DNA from: Dechloromonas sp. UBA6271 | Lineage (GTDB): Bacteria > Pseudomonadota > Gammaproteobacteria > Burkholderiales > Rhodocyclaceae | Reading direction: 5' to 3' | Length of the DNA: 18,283 nucleotides | Assembly (NCBI GenBank): GCA_002440665.1 | Contig: DJUX01000029.1 | Span: 1-18,283, forward strand | Shown here: in pieces, positions 1 through 7,363 of the stretch | Layout: every line of letters starts with the position of its first letter | How positions within the stretch are numbered: the stretch's first letter is position 1 | Translations under genes and position numbers: made by a program | Notes under the pieces: model-generated | What the model was told of the DNA's origin: nothing | What the model saw: the letters and a program-made list of their open reading frames with translations, nothing else | The model's database searches: none

Positions 1-326
1 TTTAAACGCGCGCCGACATCCATGGCCTCCAACGCTCTTTCCGGTGACCAACTAAGCCATGCCGGATTGAGTTTTCCACCGCGCGACCCCGAGATTCGCT
101 CCCGATACTCTGCCAAGTAAAAGGGCGGAATATGGTGGTGGTGAACGTCAATCATGCCATCGTCAGTCTTCTGTTTTGAAGACAAAACTGACGCACAACC
201 AGATAGTGCGCCTGCAATCCCTATACCGGCACTGATAGACGTCGCCAAGAACTTTCGTCTATTCAAGTTGGTGGTAGTACTTCCGCATGAACATGGAGCG
301 AACGAGATACTAGGAAAATCATCCAC
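1..326 (-). CDS. Tat-exported lipoprotein amidohydrolase, 5' part only
   Basis: The minus strand is open from a GTG at 324-326 to the window edge (108 codons), and the gene continues outside. The start is set by a GGAGG seven bases upstream of the GTG. The N-terminus has a CSC motif (residues 12-14), then a twin-arginine stretch NRRKFL (22-27), a hydrophobic segment and a lipobox LSGC with Cys44, so a Tat-exported lipoprotein is likely. After a short polar linker the mature part starts with MIDVHHHHIPPFY, the amino-terminal metal-binding His motif of ACMSD-like (Amidohydro_2) amidohydrolases, which hydrolyse or decarboxylate small cyclic or carboxylated substrates with a bound metal. The substrate cannot be told. 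Third codon positions are clearly more A/T than in the rest of the window, which hints at separate acquisition. The family call rests on the N-terminus only. Confidence 0.8.
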   Translation of the reverse strand, partial: MDDFPSISFAPCSCGSTTTNLNRRKFLATSISAGIGIAGALSGCASVLSSKQKTDDGMIDVHHHHIPPFYLAEYRERISGSRGGKLNPAWLSWSPERALEAMDVGARL

Positions 327-658
327 GGCACCACCTCCATTTGAGGATGAATTGATTTCAGCAATGCATAGCTAATGTCTTCGGGTATCGACGAAGTGTC
401 AATTGCTCTGTAGCAGGGATTTCATGGGTCGAAGGGGTATCACAACGAGCACCTTCGTTGGCCAGACTACTCATCGACGTGGTGATTACCAAATCCAATT
501 AGACATGGCGGCTTTGTGGGCATGAATGGTCATCGACTTCGAAATGCGCCGAGAGGCCGCCTTGGGTTGAACCCTGCCCTTCACTCCACGCACTCCGTCA
601 TACCTAGCGCCCCATTCCCGATGGGCAAAATCCCCGCCTACGCTTTGGGGAGAACAGC
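327..658. other. Gene-free gap between amidohydrolase and dehydrogenase pseudogene
   Basis: This 332-bp stretch has no ORF that I can support. It should hold the promoter of the minus-strand amidohydrolase: a consensus -35 hexamer TTGACA reads on the minus strand at 397-402, but no good -10 lies 16-18 bases downstream, so the promoter is unproven. A Shine-Dalgarno GGGGAG lies just before the ATG at 659, so the downstream pseudogene keeps a ribosome binding site. It does not resemble the sequence in front of the intact paralog at 4827. No insertion-sequence ends were seen. Confidence 0.5.
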
Positions 659-1099
659 ATGAAAATCGGCTTTATTGGCCTCGGGATCATGGGACGCCCG
701 ATGGCGCTCAATCTGTTGAAGGGTGGTCACGACCTCACCGTCTGGGCGCGCCGCGCCGAATCGATGGAACCGCTGCTCGCCTCCGGTGCAAAAGGCGCGG
801 GCAGCCCGACCGAAGCCGCGCAGGGTGCCGCCGGTGTCGATTTCATGGATGCGCCGGTCTCCGGAGGCGAGGTGGGCGCCATCGCCGGCACGCTGTCGAT
901 CATGGCCGGTGGTTCCGACGCGGCCTTCGCGCGCGCCAAACCGGCCTTCGAGTGCATGGGCGTGCTGGCGGTCGCCGAGGCCTTTGCTTTTGCCGCCAAA
1001 AACGGGGGCGACCGCGGCAAGGTGCGCGAGGCGCTGCTCGGCGGCTTCGCCTCTTCGCGCATCCTCGAAAACCACGGCCAGCGCATGCTCGACCGCAAT
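659..1099 (+). repeat. Direct repeat copy A (deleted dehydrogenase)
   Basis: This is the left member of a pair of same-orientation dehydrogenase repeats; the right one is 4827-5495. The first 167 bases (659-825) carry about ten mismatches to 4827-4993 by my own count, or roughly 94% identity. Homology starts at the ATG: the upstream sequences differ. The segments missing here are described under the pseudogene. Confidence 0.85.
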
Positions 1100-1201
1100 T
1101 CCATCCTGCTCGTCGATTTCATCAAGCAGCAGGTCGCCGCCGCCATGAACCTCCACGATGCAGTGATCCAGTCCGCCGCCGTCCGCGCCAAGCGGATCTT
1201 C
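659..1201 (+). pseudogene. Mosaic remnant: beta-hydroxyacid dehydrogenase with two in-frame deletions fused to an RND pump fragment
   Basis: Codons 1-147 match the intact dehydrogenase at 4827-5495 almost codon for codon, but two blocks are missing. The first lacks residues 57-106 of the intact protein (150 bp, junction at 825/826). The second lacks residues 152-177 (78 bp) and is joined at an 8-bp direct repeat GCATGGGC (954-961). Both deletions keep the frame. They remove much of the Rossmann fold and the GAGQVAKAAN segment with the catalytic Lys, so the product cannot be an active dehydrogenase. From 1100 the same frame reads NSILLVDFIKQQV followed by DAVIQSAAVRAK, which matches the conserved inner-membrane segment of RND efflux permeases and not the dehydrogenase. 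The switch falls at CGCAATT, shared with the dehydrogenase. The frame stays open to 1414, but beyond about 1201 nothing is recognisable and it runs antisense to the next gene. Confidence 0.85.
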
Positions 1202-1249
1202 CGACACCCGCCGAATGCGGACGGGGCGCTGGCGCGAGCCGTCGGCCGA

Positions 1250-1762
1250 TCAGGGGAGGAATTCCCCGCTCGACGCAACAAGACCCGCGGCGGTGAAGTA
1301 ATCCGGACCCAGTACGGAGATCGCCGGGCCGCGGCAGCGCAGCGTGGCCAGCCGGGTGCCCTCTGCCTCGACGGCGACGCCGGCAACTTCGCCCTTGCCG
1401 TGGATCAGGAATGAGTAGACCACGTAACGATAACGAGCACGATTGAATTCGACCCACGCTCCGCCGCCACCGGCCAGCGTCGTGCTGCCGGCACGGAAGT
1501 CGGGGTCGCTGTCGGTCGCCTCCGGATAGCGCATTTCGAGCATTCTGCCGGGTCGACCAATGCGGTACTGCAGTAACCCCCCCCCTTCTCCCGTCGTCGG
1601 CGCTTCACAAAGCGACACCAGCTTGGCGCCAACCCGGCAGGCAAAGATGACCCTTTCAGCGCCCTCGCAAAGCGATGTTGCGGCACCGGCGACCGGCGAA
1701 GCCAACAATAGAGCGGTCAGCCCCACGGCGAGCGCTGACTGGCGCATCGCAAGGAGGATCAA
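1250..1762 (-). CDS. Secreted four-cysteine protein, candidate lysozyme inhibitor or immunity partner
   Basis: The 170-residue product starts with a Sec signal peptide ending at about ASPVAGA (residues 21-27). The mature part has four cysteines (32, 42, 52, 143) and a CRVGAKLVSLC motif, then a predicted beta-rich domain with YRYVVYSF near residue 111. I know this as a widespread family of uncharacterised exported proteins. I chose the TTG at 1762 because it overlaps the TGA of the upstream lysozyme gene (TTGA) and has GGAGAG at a suitable distance. The ATG at 1747 would also leave a complete signal peptide but has no Shine-Dalgarno. Overlap with a lysozyme gene and export to the periplasm suggest protection against, or modulation of, that enzyme; this is inference. 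Confidence 0.75.
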   Translation of the reverse strand: MILLAMRQSALAVGLTALLLASPVAGAATSLCEGAERVIFACRVGAKLVSLCEAPTTGEGGGLLQYRIGRPGRMLEMRYPEATDSDPDFRAGSTTLAGGGGAWVEFNRARYRYVVYSFLIHGKGEVAGVAVEAEGTRLATLRCRGPAISVLGPDYFTAAGLVASSGEFLP

Positions 1763-2565
1763 AGCAGCTTCTCTCCGCGCAGATAGGCAGTGGTGAACTC
1801 AGAGAGCCCGTGCCGGCCACCATTTACCGCCTTTCGCGCTGCCGCAAAGTCGCGTTCGAGCAGAGCAGCCTTGATCCTGAGTTCCTTGTTCTTCAGGAAA
1901 CAGGCGAGAATCAACCCGGCAATCGCCGGATCGTTGGCCTTGTCGGGATGGTTTTCGAGATCGACCCCGACCTGGGCACCGATCTTGCGGTAGTTGTCTC
2001 GCCCGGTCAGCTGGATATAGCCACGCCCCTTGTAGCTTGCGCCGTCGCGCTCGCCCCGGTTGCCCAGATCGCGCCGATTGTCGTAGAGATCGAAGGAATG
2101 GCCACGCGGTGAGGTGTTGAAGCGCGAGACGTACTCGTCGATCGGCTTGAAGCCCGCCGTCTCGGCAGCGACTGTAGCGAGCGCCATGAGTACCATTTGC
2201 TTGTCGGTGAGCCCGAAGTGCTGCAAGCCCGCGATCAGCGGCGGCAGATTGGCTTCGATATCGGTCAACCGGGCGCCCGGCAGCATTCGGCCAGCGATTG
2301 CGGTGTTCATCTTGCCGGCCACCGTGGGCAACGAAGCATCCTTTGTCAGACCCAGACGCGCCTGCGTACGCGGCCCGGCATCGCCGTCCACCAGCAGATC
2401 ACCTTCGCTCTGCTGGAAAGCACGCACCGCCGCATCGGTGCCGACTCCGAAAATGCCGTCTATCTTGCCGGGTGGAAAACCCCGTTCGGCCAGCGCCCGT
2501 TGCAGGGCCGTGACGTCTTCACCCTCCATCAGGTCGCCATCAAGGATAAGTCGTAGGGTTCTCAT
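1759..2565 (-). CDS. Peptidoglycan-binding GH19-type lysozyme/chitinase
   Basis: The predicted protein has 268 residues. Residues about 17-72 form a PG_binding_1 domain (ALQRALAERGFPPGKIDGIFG, then AVRAFQ and DGDAGPRTQARLGL). Residues about 100-260 form a glycoside hydrolase 19-like domain with AAETAGF (likely catalytic Glu135) and the signature GRGYIQLTGRDNY at 180-192. Such enzymes cleave the glycan strands of peptidoglycan or chitin. The start is the ATG at 2565, preceded by GGAGG nine bases upstream; the open frame extends further, but the extra codons have no ribosome binding site. There is no signal peptide, so export would need a holin, lysis or a type VI secretion system, none of which is in the window. 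The secreted protein gene downstream overlaps by four bases. It could be an antibacterial effector, a prophage relic or a housekeeping lysin. Confidence 0.88.
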   Translation of the reverse strand: MRTLRLILDGDLMEGEDVTALQRALAERGFPPGKIDGIFGVGTDAAVRAFQQSEGDLLVDGDAGPRTQARLGLTKDASLPTVAGKMNTAIAGRMLPGARLTDIEANLPPLIAGLQHFGLTDKQMVLMALATVAAETAGFKPIDEYVSRFNTSPRGHSFDLYDNRRDLGNRGERDGASYKGRGYIQLTGRDNYRKIGAQVGVDLENHPDKANDPAIAGLILACFLKNKELRIKAALLERDFAAARKAVNGGRHGLSEFTTAYLRGEKLL

Positions 2566-2668
2566 GATCGCTGCCTCCATCGATAAGTGGGATAGGTGAA
2601 ACCTGTTCAAGGTGCTGCATCACGGCAATCGCCCTGCCATTCAAGCACAAGCTGTGCGGGATACCAAT

Positions 2669-4558
2669 CTAGACTGGTTTCCCAGCTGCCACCAGCCGCT
2701 GCAACGTCTCTTCGGGCAGCGTGGCAAGAACCTCGCGCGCATGCTGATAGCCCAGTTCGACGATGTGGTCAAACGCCTTCCAGTTGAGCATCCCGATCCG
2801 GCCGAGGTCAGGCGTGAAGCACACATCCGCAGTGGCTCTCGCAGCCTTCAATCTGGCCTGGCTGTGCATGATGCTGACATTGAGGATGATCGATGACAGC
2901 GCCGGGAGATGATAACGCCGGCTCCGCTTGGGCCGCAGGCGGTCGAGCATGAGCGCCCAGCCGGAGGGAACTTCGTCGATCTCCAGCTTGTGAACCGAGC
3001 CCCGCGAGAGGTCGCAGCCGAGGATTAAACCAACGCGCTGGCCGGCCATGACGTCAGTCGGAAAATTGTTGAAGGTGCCGCCGTCGATCATCAGGTCACC
3101 ATCCATGACCACCGGGGGCAGCGCCGCCGGAATCGCCACGCTGGCCCGTACCGACTTGGCCAGTGATCCGCGCCTGAGGACCACCTCCGATGCGCGCGAG
3201 TAGTTGGAAGCGACGCAGAAGAGCGGCTTCCAGGTGTCCTCGACGTCGGCATCGAAACCGGCGAGGTCCAATATGCCGCGATCGACGCTCTTGCGCAGGC
3301 GCTTGCCGCCAATCAGCGAGATCAGCGGAAAGATGTTGACATCACCGGTCGGGTTTTTCGCAAACGCCTTGCGGACGTGCTCGATGGCCTCGGCGGCCGA
3401 GGTATCGAATGCGGCATAGGTGGCCATGACCGCGCCGATGCTGGCGCCGCCGACAAAATCAACCGGAATGCCCGCCTCTTCCAGCGCCCTGAGCACCCCC
3501 AGATGGGCGAAACCGCGCGCGCCGCCCCCCCCGAAGACGAGGCCGATGGCGGTGCCGAACAGCGTCCGTGCCAGCCGGCTGAGGCCCGCGTCACACCCAG
3601 CGCGCACATGCAGGTGGGCATCGACCGGAAAGCTGGCCAGCCATGCGGCGGTGCCCCGCGGGAAAGCCGTCTGCCCGGGATGCACGAGTACCAGTGTCCG
3701 GTGCCGCATGCTCCCGATATCCCCCTGGTCCGGCATCGCCTTGTCGAGCAGCTTCCGGTCGGCGGCGTTCGCGTCGGCAAGGAAAACGACCTCGTCGGCA
3801 TGGTGCGTGCAGTACTCGGCCCAAGGCGTCTTCGCCTCCTCGCCGACGAGAACGACCATATCGTTTTCCGCTTCCATCCGGTCGATCCAGCGCGAGACCG
3901 TGTCGGCCGCTTCGGTATCGTCTCCGGGCGGCTGCGCGAGAACGCCTGCCCCGAGGGCCTGAACGGCGGCCGCTGCATCCAGTCGGGCAACCGTGCCGTA
4001 ACGTTGCAGGCAGGGCATCAGGCGGTCGATGAATTCCGCACTGGCGGCACCGGCCGTTGCCGGGACCACGGCGACGGTGCTGGGCCGCGCCCAGGAGCGC
4101 TGCTTCGAGAGCGTCGGCCGTATCCGCTCTATGATGAAGCGGGCCACGCGCATCGAAACCAGCGGGTAGCTGCTGATCACCTGCTCGTAGCCGGAGCGCG
4201 ACAGGCTGACCAGGACACTGTCACGCACGGCGACGATGGTGGCCGTGCGCGGCTCGCCGGTGATCAGCGCCATTTCCCCCAGCGTCTCGCCGCGCCGCAT
4301 GTCCCCGAGCACATGGGTCTCACCCAGCTCATCCTGGCGCAAGACCCGCAGACGCCCGCTGACCACGAGATAGACGGTTTGCCGCGAATCGCCCTGGCGG
4401 AACAGCACTTCGCCACTCTTCACATGCACCCAGCGCAAGTGCTTGAGCATGAACTGAAGGAAGGACTCATCGAAAACGCCGAATGCCGATTGCAGCGTAT
4501 CCCTGAGCCAGGAAAGCTTGACGACCGATTCGACATCGAGATGCTGCTGCAATGCCAT
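2669..4558 (-). CDS. cNMP-binding and patatin-like phospholipase (NTE/RssA type)
   Basis: The 629-residue product has a cyclic-nucleotide-binding domain at about 30-150 (VHVKSGEVLFRQGD, RGETLGEMALITGEPRTATI). A central region at about 160-335 resembles the linker of bacterial neuropathy-target-esterase homologs. The patatin domain spans about 338-510: oxyanion loop GGGGARG (343-349), nucleophile Ser373 in GASIG, and catalytic Asp492 in DGG. It probably hydrolyses phospholipid or lysophospholipid esters at the inner membrane, gated by the effector domain. I chose the ATG at 4558, which has GGAG seven bases upstream. The frame is open back to a TTG at 4768, which would add 70 residues, but that TTG lacks a Shine-Dalgarno and the extra codons are less G/C-biased. 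It points away from the dehydrogenase gene at 4827, so the space between holds both promoters. Confidence 0.9.
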   Translation of the reverse strand: MALQQHLDVESVVKLSWLRDTLQSAFGVFDESFLQFMLKHLRWVHVKSGEVLFRQGDSRQTVYLVVSGRLRVLRQDELGETHVLGDMRRGETLGEMALITGEPRTATIVAVRDSVLVSLSRSGYEQVISSYPLVSMRVARFIIERIRPTLSKQRSWARPSTVAVVPATAGAASAEFIDRLMPCLQRYGTVARLDAAAAVQALGAGVLAQPPGDDTEAADTVSRWIDRMEAENDMVVLVGEEAKTPWAEYCTHHADEVVFLADANAADRKLLDKAMPDQGDIGSMRHRTLVLVHPGQTAFPRGTAAWLASFPVDAHLHVRAGCDAGLSRLARTLFGTAIGLVFGGGGARGFAHLGVLRALEEAGIPVDFVGGASIGAVMATYAAFDTSAAEAIEHVRKAFAKNPTGDVNIFPLISLIGGKRLRKSVDRGILDLAGFDADVEDTWKPLFCVASNYSRASEVVLRRGSLAKSVRASVAIPAALPPVVMDGDLMIDGGTFNNFPTDVMAGQRVGLILGCDLSRGSVHKLEIDEVPSGWALMLDRLRPKRSRRYHLPALSSIILNVSIMHSQARLKAARATADVCFTPDLGRIGMLNWKAFDHIVELGYQHAREVLATLPEETLQRLVAAGKPV

Positions 4559-4826
4559 GTGCGCGCTCCGGTAGACAAACAAGAGGTCCCGCGACGACCT
4601 TGCGTCGGGAAGGATCAGCGAACGGTCATCGTAGATCAAGTCACTGTTACCGAGCCAGATATTTTCGCGCAGGCTGCCCGGCGGGCGAGACTCCTTTCCG
4701 GAAACCCAATCGAACAGCGCCCGAAACTGGCTCCCGTAAGCTTGGACGCAGCTTAAACGATTACGCAAGTGACGCTACTGCGCAGGGCTCAGCTAGAATC
4801 GGCGCTCCACACAGGAGGAACTGCGC

Positions 4827-5495
4827 ATGAAGATCGCTTTCATTGGCCTCGGGATCATGGGACGCCCGATGGCGCTCAATCTGTTGAAGGGTGGTCACGA
4901 CGTCACCGTCTGGGCGCGCCGCGCCGAATCGATGCAACCGCTGCTCGACGCCGGGGCAAAAGGCGCGGGCAGCCCGAGCGAAGCCGCGCAGGGCAATGAG
5001 CTGGTGATCTCGATGGTCGCCGATGCGCCGGACGTCGCCGAGGTCATGTGCGGTGTCGCGCAGGCTGCCGCACCCGGACTGGTCGCGGTCGACATGAGCA
5101 CCATCGCCCCCGCTGCCGCGCGGCAGATCGGCGTCGATCTCGCTGCCGCCGGTGTCGACTTCATGGATGCGCCGGTTTCCGGTGGCGAAGTCGGCGCCGT
5201 CGCCGGGACGCTGTCGATCATGGCCGGCGGTTCTGAAGCGGCTTTCGCGCGCGCCAAACCGGCTTTCGAATGCATGGGCAAGAACATCGTCCATGTCGGC
5301 GCTTGCGGCGCCGGCCAGGTGGCCAAGGCGGCCAACCAGATTCTCACCGGCATGGGCGTGCTGGCGGTCGCCGAAGCTTTTGCTTTTGCCGCCAAAAACG
5401 GGGTCGACCGCGGCAAGGTGCGCGAGGCGCTGCTCGGCGGCTTCGCCTCTTCGCGCATCCTCGAAAATCACGGCCAGCGCATGCTCGACCGCAAT
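4827..5495 (+). repeat. Direct repeat copy B (intact dehydrogenase, N-terminal 223 codons)
   Basis: This is the right member of the direct pair with 659-1099. It retains the 150-bp block (4994-5143) and the 78-bp block that are missing from copy A. The two GCATGGGC octamers at 5272-5279 and 5350-5357 are the likely endpoints of the second deletion. The pair encloses the secreted protein, lysozyme and patatin genes. Confidence 0.85.
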
Positions 5496-5693
5496 TTCAA
5501 GCCGGGCTTCAAGAGCTGGATGCATGAGAAGGACCTGAACATCGTCATGCAGACAGCGCATGAACTCGGCCTCTGCCTGCCCGGCTCGGCGGCGACGGCG
5601 CAGATGTTCAACGCCATGGTCGGCTCCGGCATGGGGGAGGAGGATTCGATCGCGGTGTTGAAACTTCTGGAACGGTTGTCGGGGCAGGAATGA
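4827..5693 (+). CDS. NAD(P)-dependent beta-hydroxyacid dehydrogenase (GarR/MmsB/GLYR family)
   Basis: This intact 288-residue member of the 3-hydroxyisobutyrate dehydrogenase superfamily reduces short semialdehydes such as tartronate, succinate or methylmalonate semialdehyde, or glyoxylate. The dinucleotide loop is FIGLGIMGRPMALNLL (5-20). Arg31 and Arg32 after the second strand suggest NADPH use. The substrate motif is FMDAPVSGG (112-120), and Lys167 in GAGQVAKAAN is the catalytic lysine. The C-terminal helical domain carries MHEKDL (232-237). AGGAGG lies eight bases before the ATG. Its stop overlaps the start of the next gene (ATGA), so the two are co-translated. A damaged near-copy lies at 659. 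The exact substrate cannot be settled from sequence. Confidence 0.92.
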   Translation: MKIAFIGLGIMGRPMALNLLKGGHDVTVWARRAESMQPLLDAGAKGAGSPSEAAQGNELVISMVADAPDVAEVMCGVAQAAAPGLVAVDMSTIAPAAARQIGVDLAAAGVDFMDAPVSGGEVGAVAGTLSIMAGGSEAAFARAKPAFECMGKNIVHVGACGAGQVAKAANQILTGMGVLAVAEAFAFAAKNGVDRGKVREALLGGFASSRILENHGQRMLDRNFKPGFKSWMHEKDLNIVMQTAHELGLCLPGSAATAQMFNAMVGSGMGEEDSIAVLKLLERLSGQE

Positions 5694-6544
5694 AGGTCGG
5701 CTTCATCGGGCTGGGCGCCATGGGGCGCCCGATGGCGCTGCATGTGCATCGGGCCGGCCACGACCTGCATGTCTGGGCGCGCCGTCCGGAAAGCGCCGCC
5801 GGCCTGCCGGCGACTTTCTGCGCGACGCCTGCCGAGCTTGGGCGGCGCTGCGAAGTGGTGTTCACGATCATCACCTCGAGCGCCGACGTCGAAACCGTTG
5901 CCCTTGGCACGAACGGGCTCAGCGAAGGCATGGTGCCGGGCTCGGTACTGGTCGACTGCTCGACCATCGCCCCCGACGCCGCCCGCCACATTGCCGCAAA
6001 GCTCGCCGAAAAAGGCATCCGCATGCTCGACGCGCCGGTTTCCGGCGGCGTGCAGGGCGCCATCGACGCGACGCTGGCGATCATGGCCGGCGGCGAGGTG
6101 GAAGTACTGGAACGCGTCCGCCCGCTGCTCGAGTGTCTCGGCCAGCGCATCGTCCATATCGGCCCCAACGGCGCCGGCCAGGTCGCCAAGGCGTGCAACC
6201 AGATGATCATGGTCGCCGCCATCGAAGCCGCCGCCGAGGCGCTGCGCCTGGCCGCCGCGTCCGGCGTCGATTGCGCGAAGGTGAAGCAGGCGCTGGCCGG
6301 CGGCTCGGCCGCCTCGCGCGTGCTCGACGTGATGGGCGAGCGCATGGTCAAGCGTGACTTCGCGGCTGGCATCGAAGCGCGGCTGCATCACAAGGATTTC
6401 GGACTGGTGCTGGAAGCCGCGCGCAAATCGGGCGTTCCCGTGCCGTTGACCGCAACCGTCGCCCAGCAGCTCAACGCGCTGATGGCGCAGGGCTGGGGCC
6501 GCGACGACACGGCTTCGCTGCTGCGCGTGCTCGAACTTGCCTGA
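5690..6544 (+). CDS. Second NAD(P)-dependent beta-hydroxyacid dehydrogenase, tandem paralog
   Basis: This 284-residue enzyme has the same fold and motifs as the gene before it: FIGLGAMGRPMAL (5-17), VWARR (28-32), MLDAPVSGG (112-120) and catalytic Lys167 in GAGQVAKACNQ. The C-terminal motif is LHHKDFGL. It is clearly diverged from the first copy, so this is an old duplication with probable change of substrate, unlike the recent damaged copy at 659. Translation is coupled through ATGA. A pair of such reductases could act in sequence or form a hetero-oligomer in glycolate/glyoxylate or branched-chain semialdehyde metabolism; neither can be decided here. Confidence 0.9.
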   Translation: MKVGFIGLGAMGRPMALHVHRAGHDLHVWARRPESAAGLPATFCATPAELGRRCEVVFTIITSSADVETVALGTNGLSEGMVPGSVLVDCSTIAPDAARHIAAKLAEKGIRMLDAPVSGGVQGAIDATLAIMAGGEVEVLERVRPLLECLGQRIVHIGPNGAGQVAKACNQMIMVAAIEAAAEALRLAAASGVDCAKVKQALAGGSAASRVLDVMGERMVKRDFAAGIEARLHHKDFGLVLEAARKSGVPVPLTATVAQQLNALMAQGWGRDDTASLLRVLELA

Positions 6545-6609
6545 GCCGGTATCTTTGGCGCTGGCCACTGCAGCAAACTATCGATACGAAAACACTGCCT
6601 GACCCGACA

Positions 6610-7347
6610 ATGAAGAAATTCCGCGTGAACAGAAGCCTCGTCCTCGCCCTGCTGCTCTGCGCCGGCACCTCGGCGCTGGTGCTCGCGGACATCCGTCCCG
6701 AGCAAGTGCGCTTCGAGAAGGGCAGGAACGGCGCCACGCTGAAAGGCTCGATCAAGGGCGACGAGATTGTCGACTACCGCCTGCGGGCCACGGCGGGCCA
6801 GATCCTCGACGTGAACCTGCAAGCCAACAACCGCTCGGCCTATTTCAACGTGCTGCCGCCGGACGACGAAACCGCCCTCTTCGTCGGCTCGGTCTCGGGC
6901 AACAGCTTCATTGGCGCGCTGCCCAGGGATGGCGAATACACCGTGCGTGTCTATCTGATGCGCGATGCCGCGCGGCGCAACGAAAGCGCGCGCTACACGG
7001 TGAACTTCACGATGGCCAGCAGCAGGGCGGTGTCGGGCACCGCGGCCGCCAATCCGCCGGCCATCTACGACGCCTCGGGCAAGATCCGGTGCGCCGCCGG
7101 CAAGCCGCCGCTGGACCAGTGGTGCGACTTCCGCGTCGTCCGCCACCTTGCCAGCGGAAGCGCCCAGATATGGATCGCCCACAACAGCGGCACGCCGCGC
7201 CATCGCGTCCTGCACTACGCCGGCAAGCGCTTCACGACCGACGACGGCGCCGGCATCTCGGCCAAACGGCAGGATGACAACTGGCTGGTCAGCGTCGGCG
7301 GCCAGGCGCTCTACCTGATCCCCGACGCGCTGATCCACGGCGGCTGA
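6610..7347 (+). CDS. Exported protein with PliG-like lysozyme-inhibitor domain and C-terminal beta domain
   Basis: The 245-residue product has a Sec signal peptide (about 1-26, ending LVLA). Residues about 30-136 resemble the periplasmic inhibitor of g-type lysozyme PliG (E. coli YcgK): VRFEKGRNGATLKGSIKG, TAGQILDV, YFNVLPP, DGEYTVRVYLMR and AARRNESARY follow the same order as in that protein. This comparison is from memory. Residues about 155-245 form a second domain with two cysteines (161, 172) and the ending YLIPDALIHGG, which I know only as a conserved tail of unknown function in exported proteins. The gene lies 65 bp after the dehydrogenase pair and could be read through from it. No clear Shine-Dalgarno precedes the ATG. 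Homologs are often labelled with misleading DNA-breaking names. Confidence 0.75.
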   Translation: MKKFRVNRSLVLALLLCAGTSALVLADIRPEQVRFEKGRNGATLKGSIKGDEIVDYRLRATAGQILDVNLQANNRSAYFNVLPPDDETALFVGSVSGNSFIGALPRDGEYTVRVYLMRDAARRNESARYTVNFTMASSRAVSGTAAANPPAIYDASGKIRCAAGKPPLDQWCDFRVVRHLASGSAQIWIAHNSGTPRHRVLHYAGKRFTTDDGAGISAKRQDDNWLVSVGGQALYLIPDALIHGG

Positions 7348-7363
7348 CCGCCAAGGCGCGGCA

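Noticed and set aside
162..192. Nested inverted repeats GTTTTG-AAGA-CAAAAC and GTCAGT/ACTGAC
   Set aside because: They lie inside the linker codons after the lipobox; there is no T-run and no position that fits a terminator or operator, so chance is likely.
154..375. 73-codon plus-strand ORF near the left edge
   Set aside because: It is antisense to the amidohydrolase N-terminus, which has a signal peptide, metal motif and ribosome site; the plus-strand product has no family features.
638..1207. Long minus-strand ORFs opposite the dehydrogenase genes (also at 4761-5561 and 5468-6568)
   Set aside because: High G+C genes give open antisense frames; the products are His/Arg/Ala/Gly-rich low-information sequences with no motifs.
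1202..1414. Continuation of the mosaic ORF past the RND fragment
   Set aside because: The reading matches nothing recognisable and lies opposite the C-terminus of the secreted protein gene, so it is not counted as coding.
4559..4768. 70-codon N-terminal extension of the patatin protein
   Set aside because: It needs a TTG without a Shine-Dalgarno and has weaker codon bias; the ATG at 4558 has GGAG at good spacing. It cannot be fully excluded.
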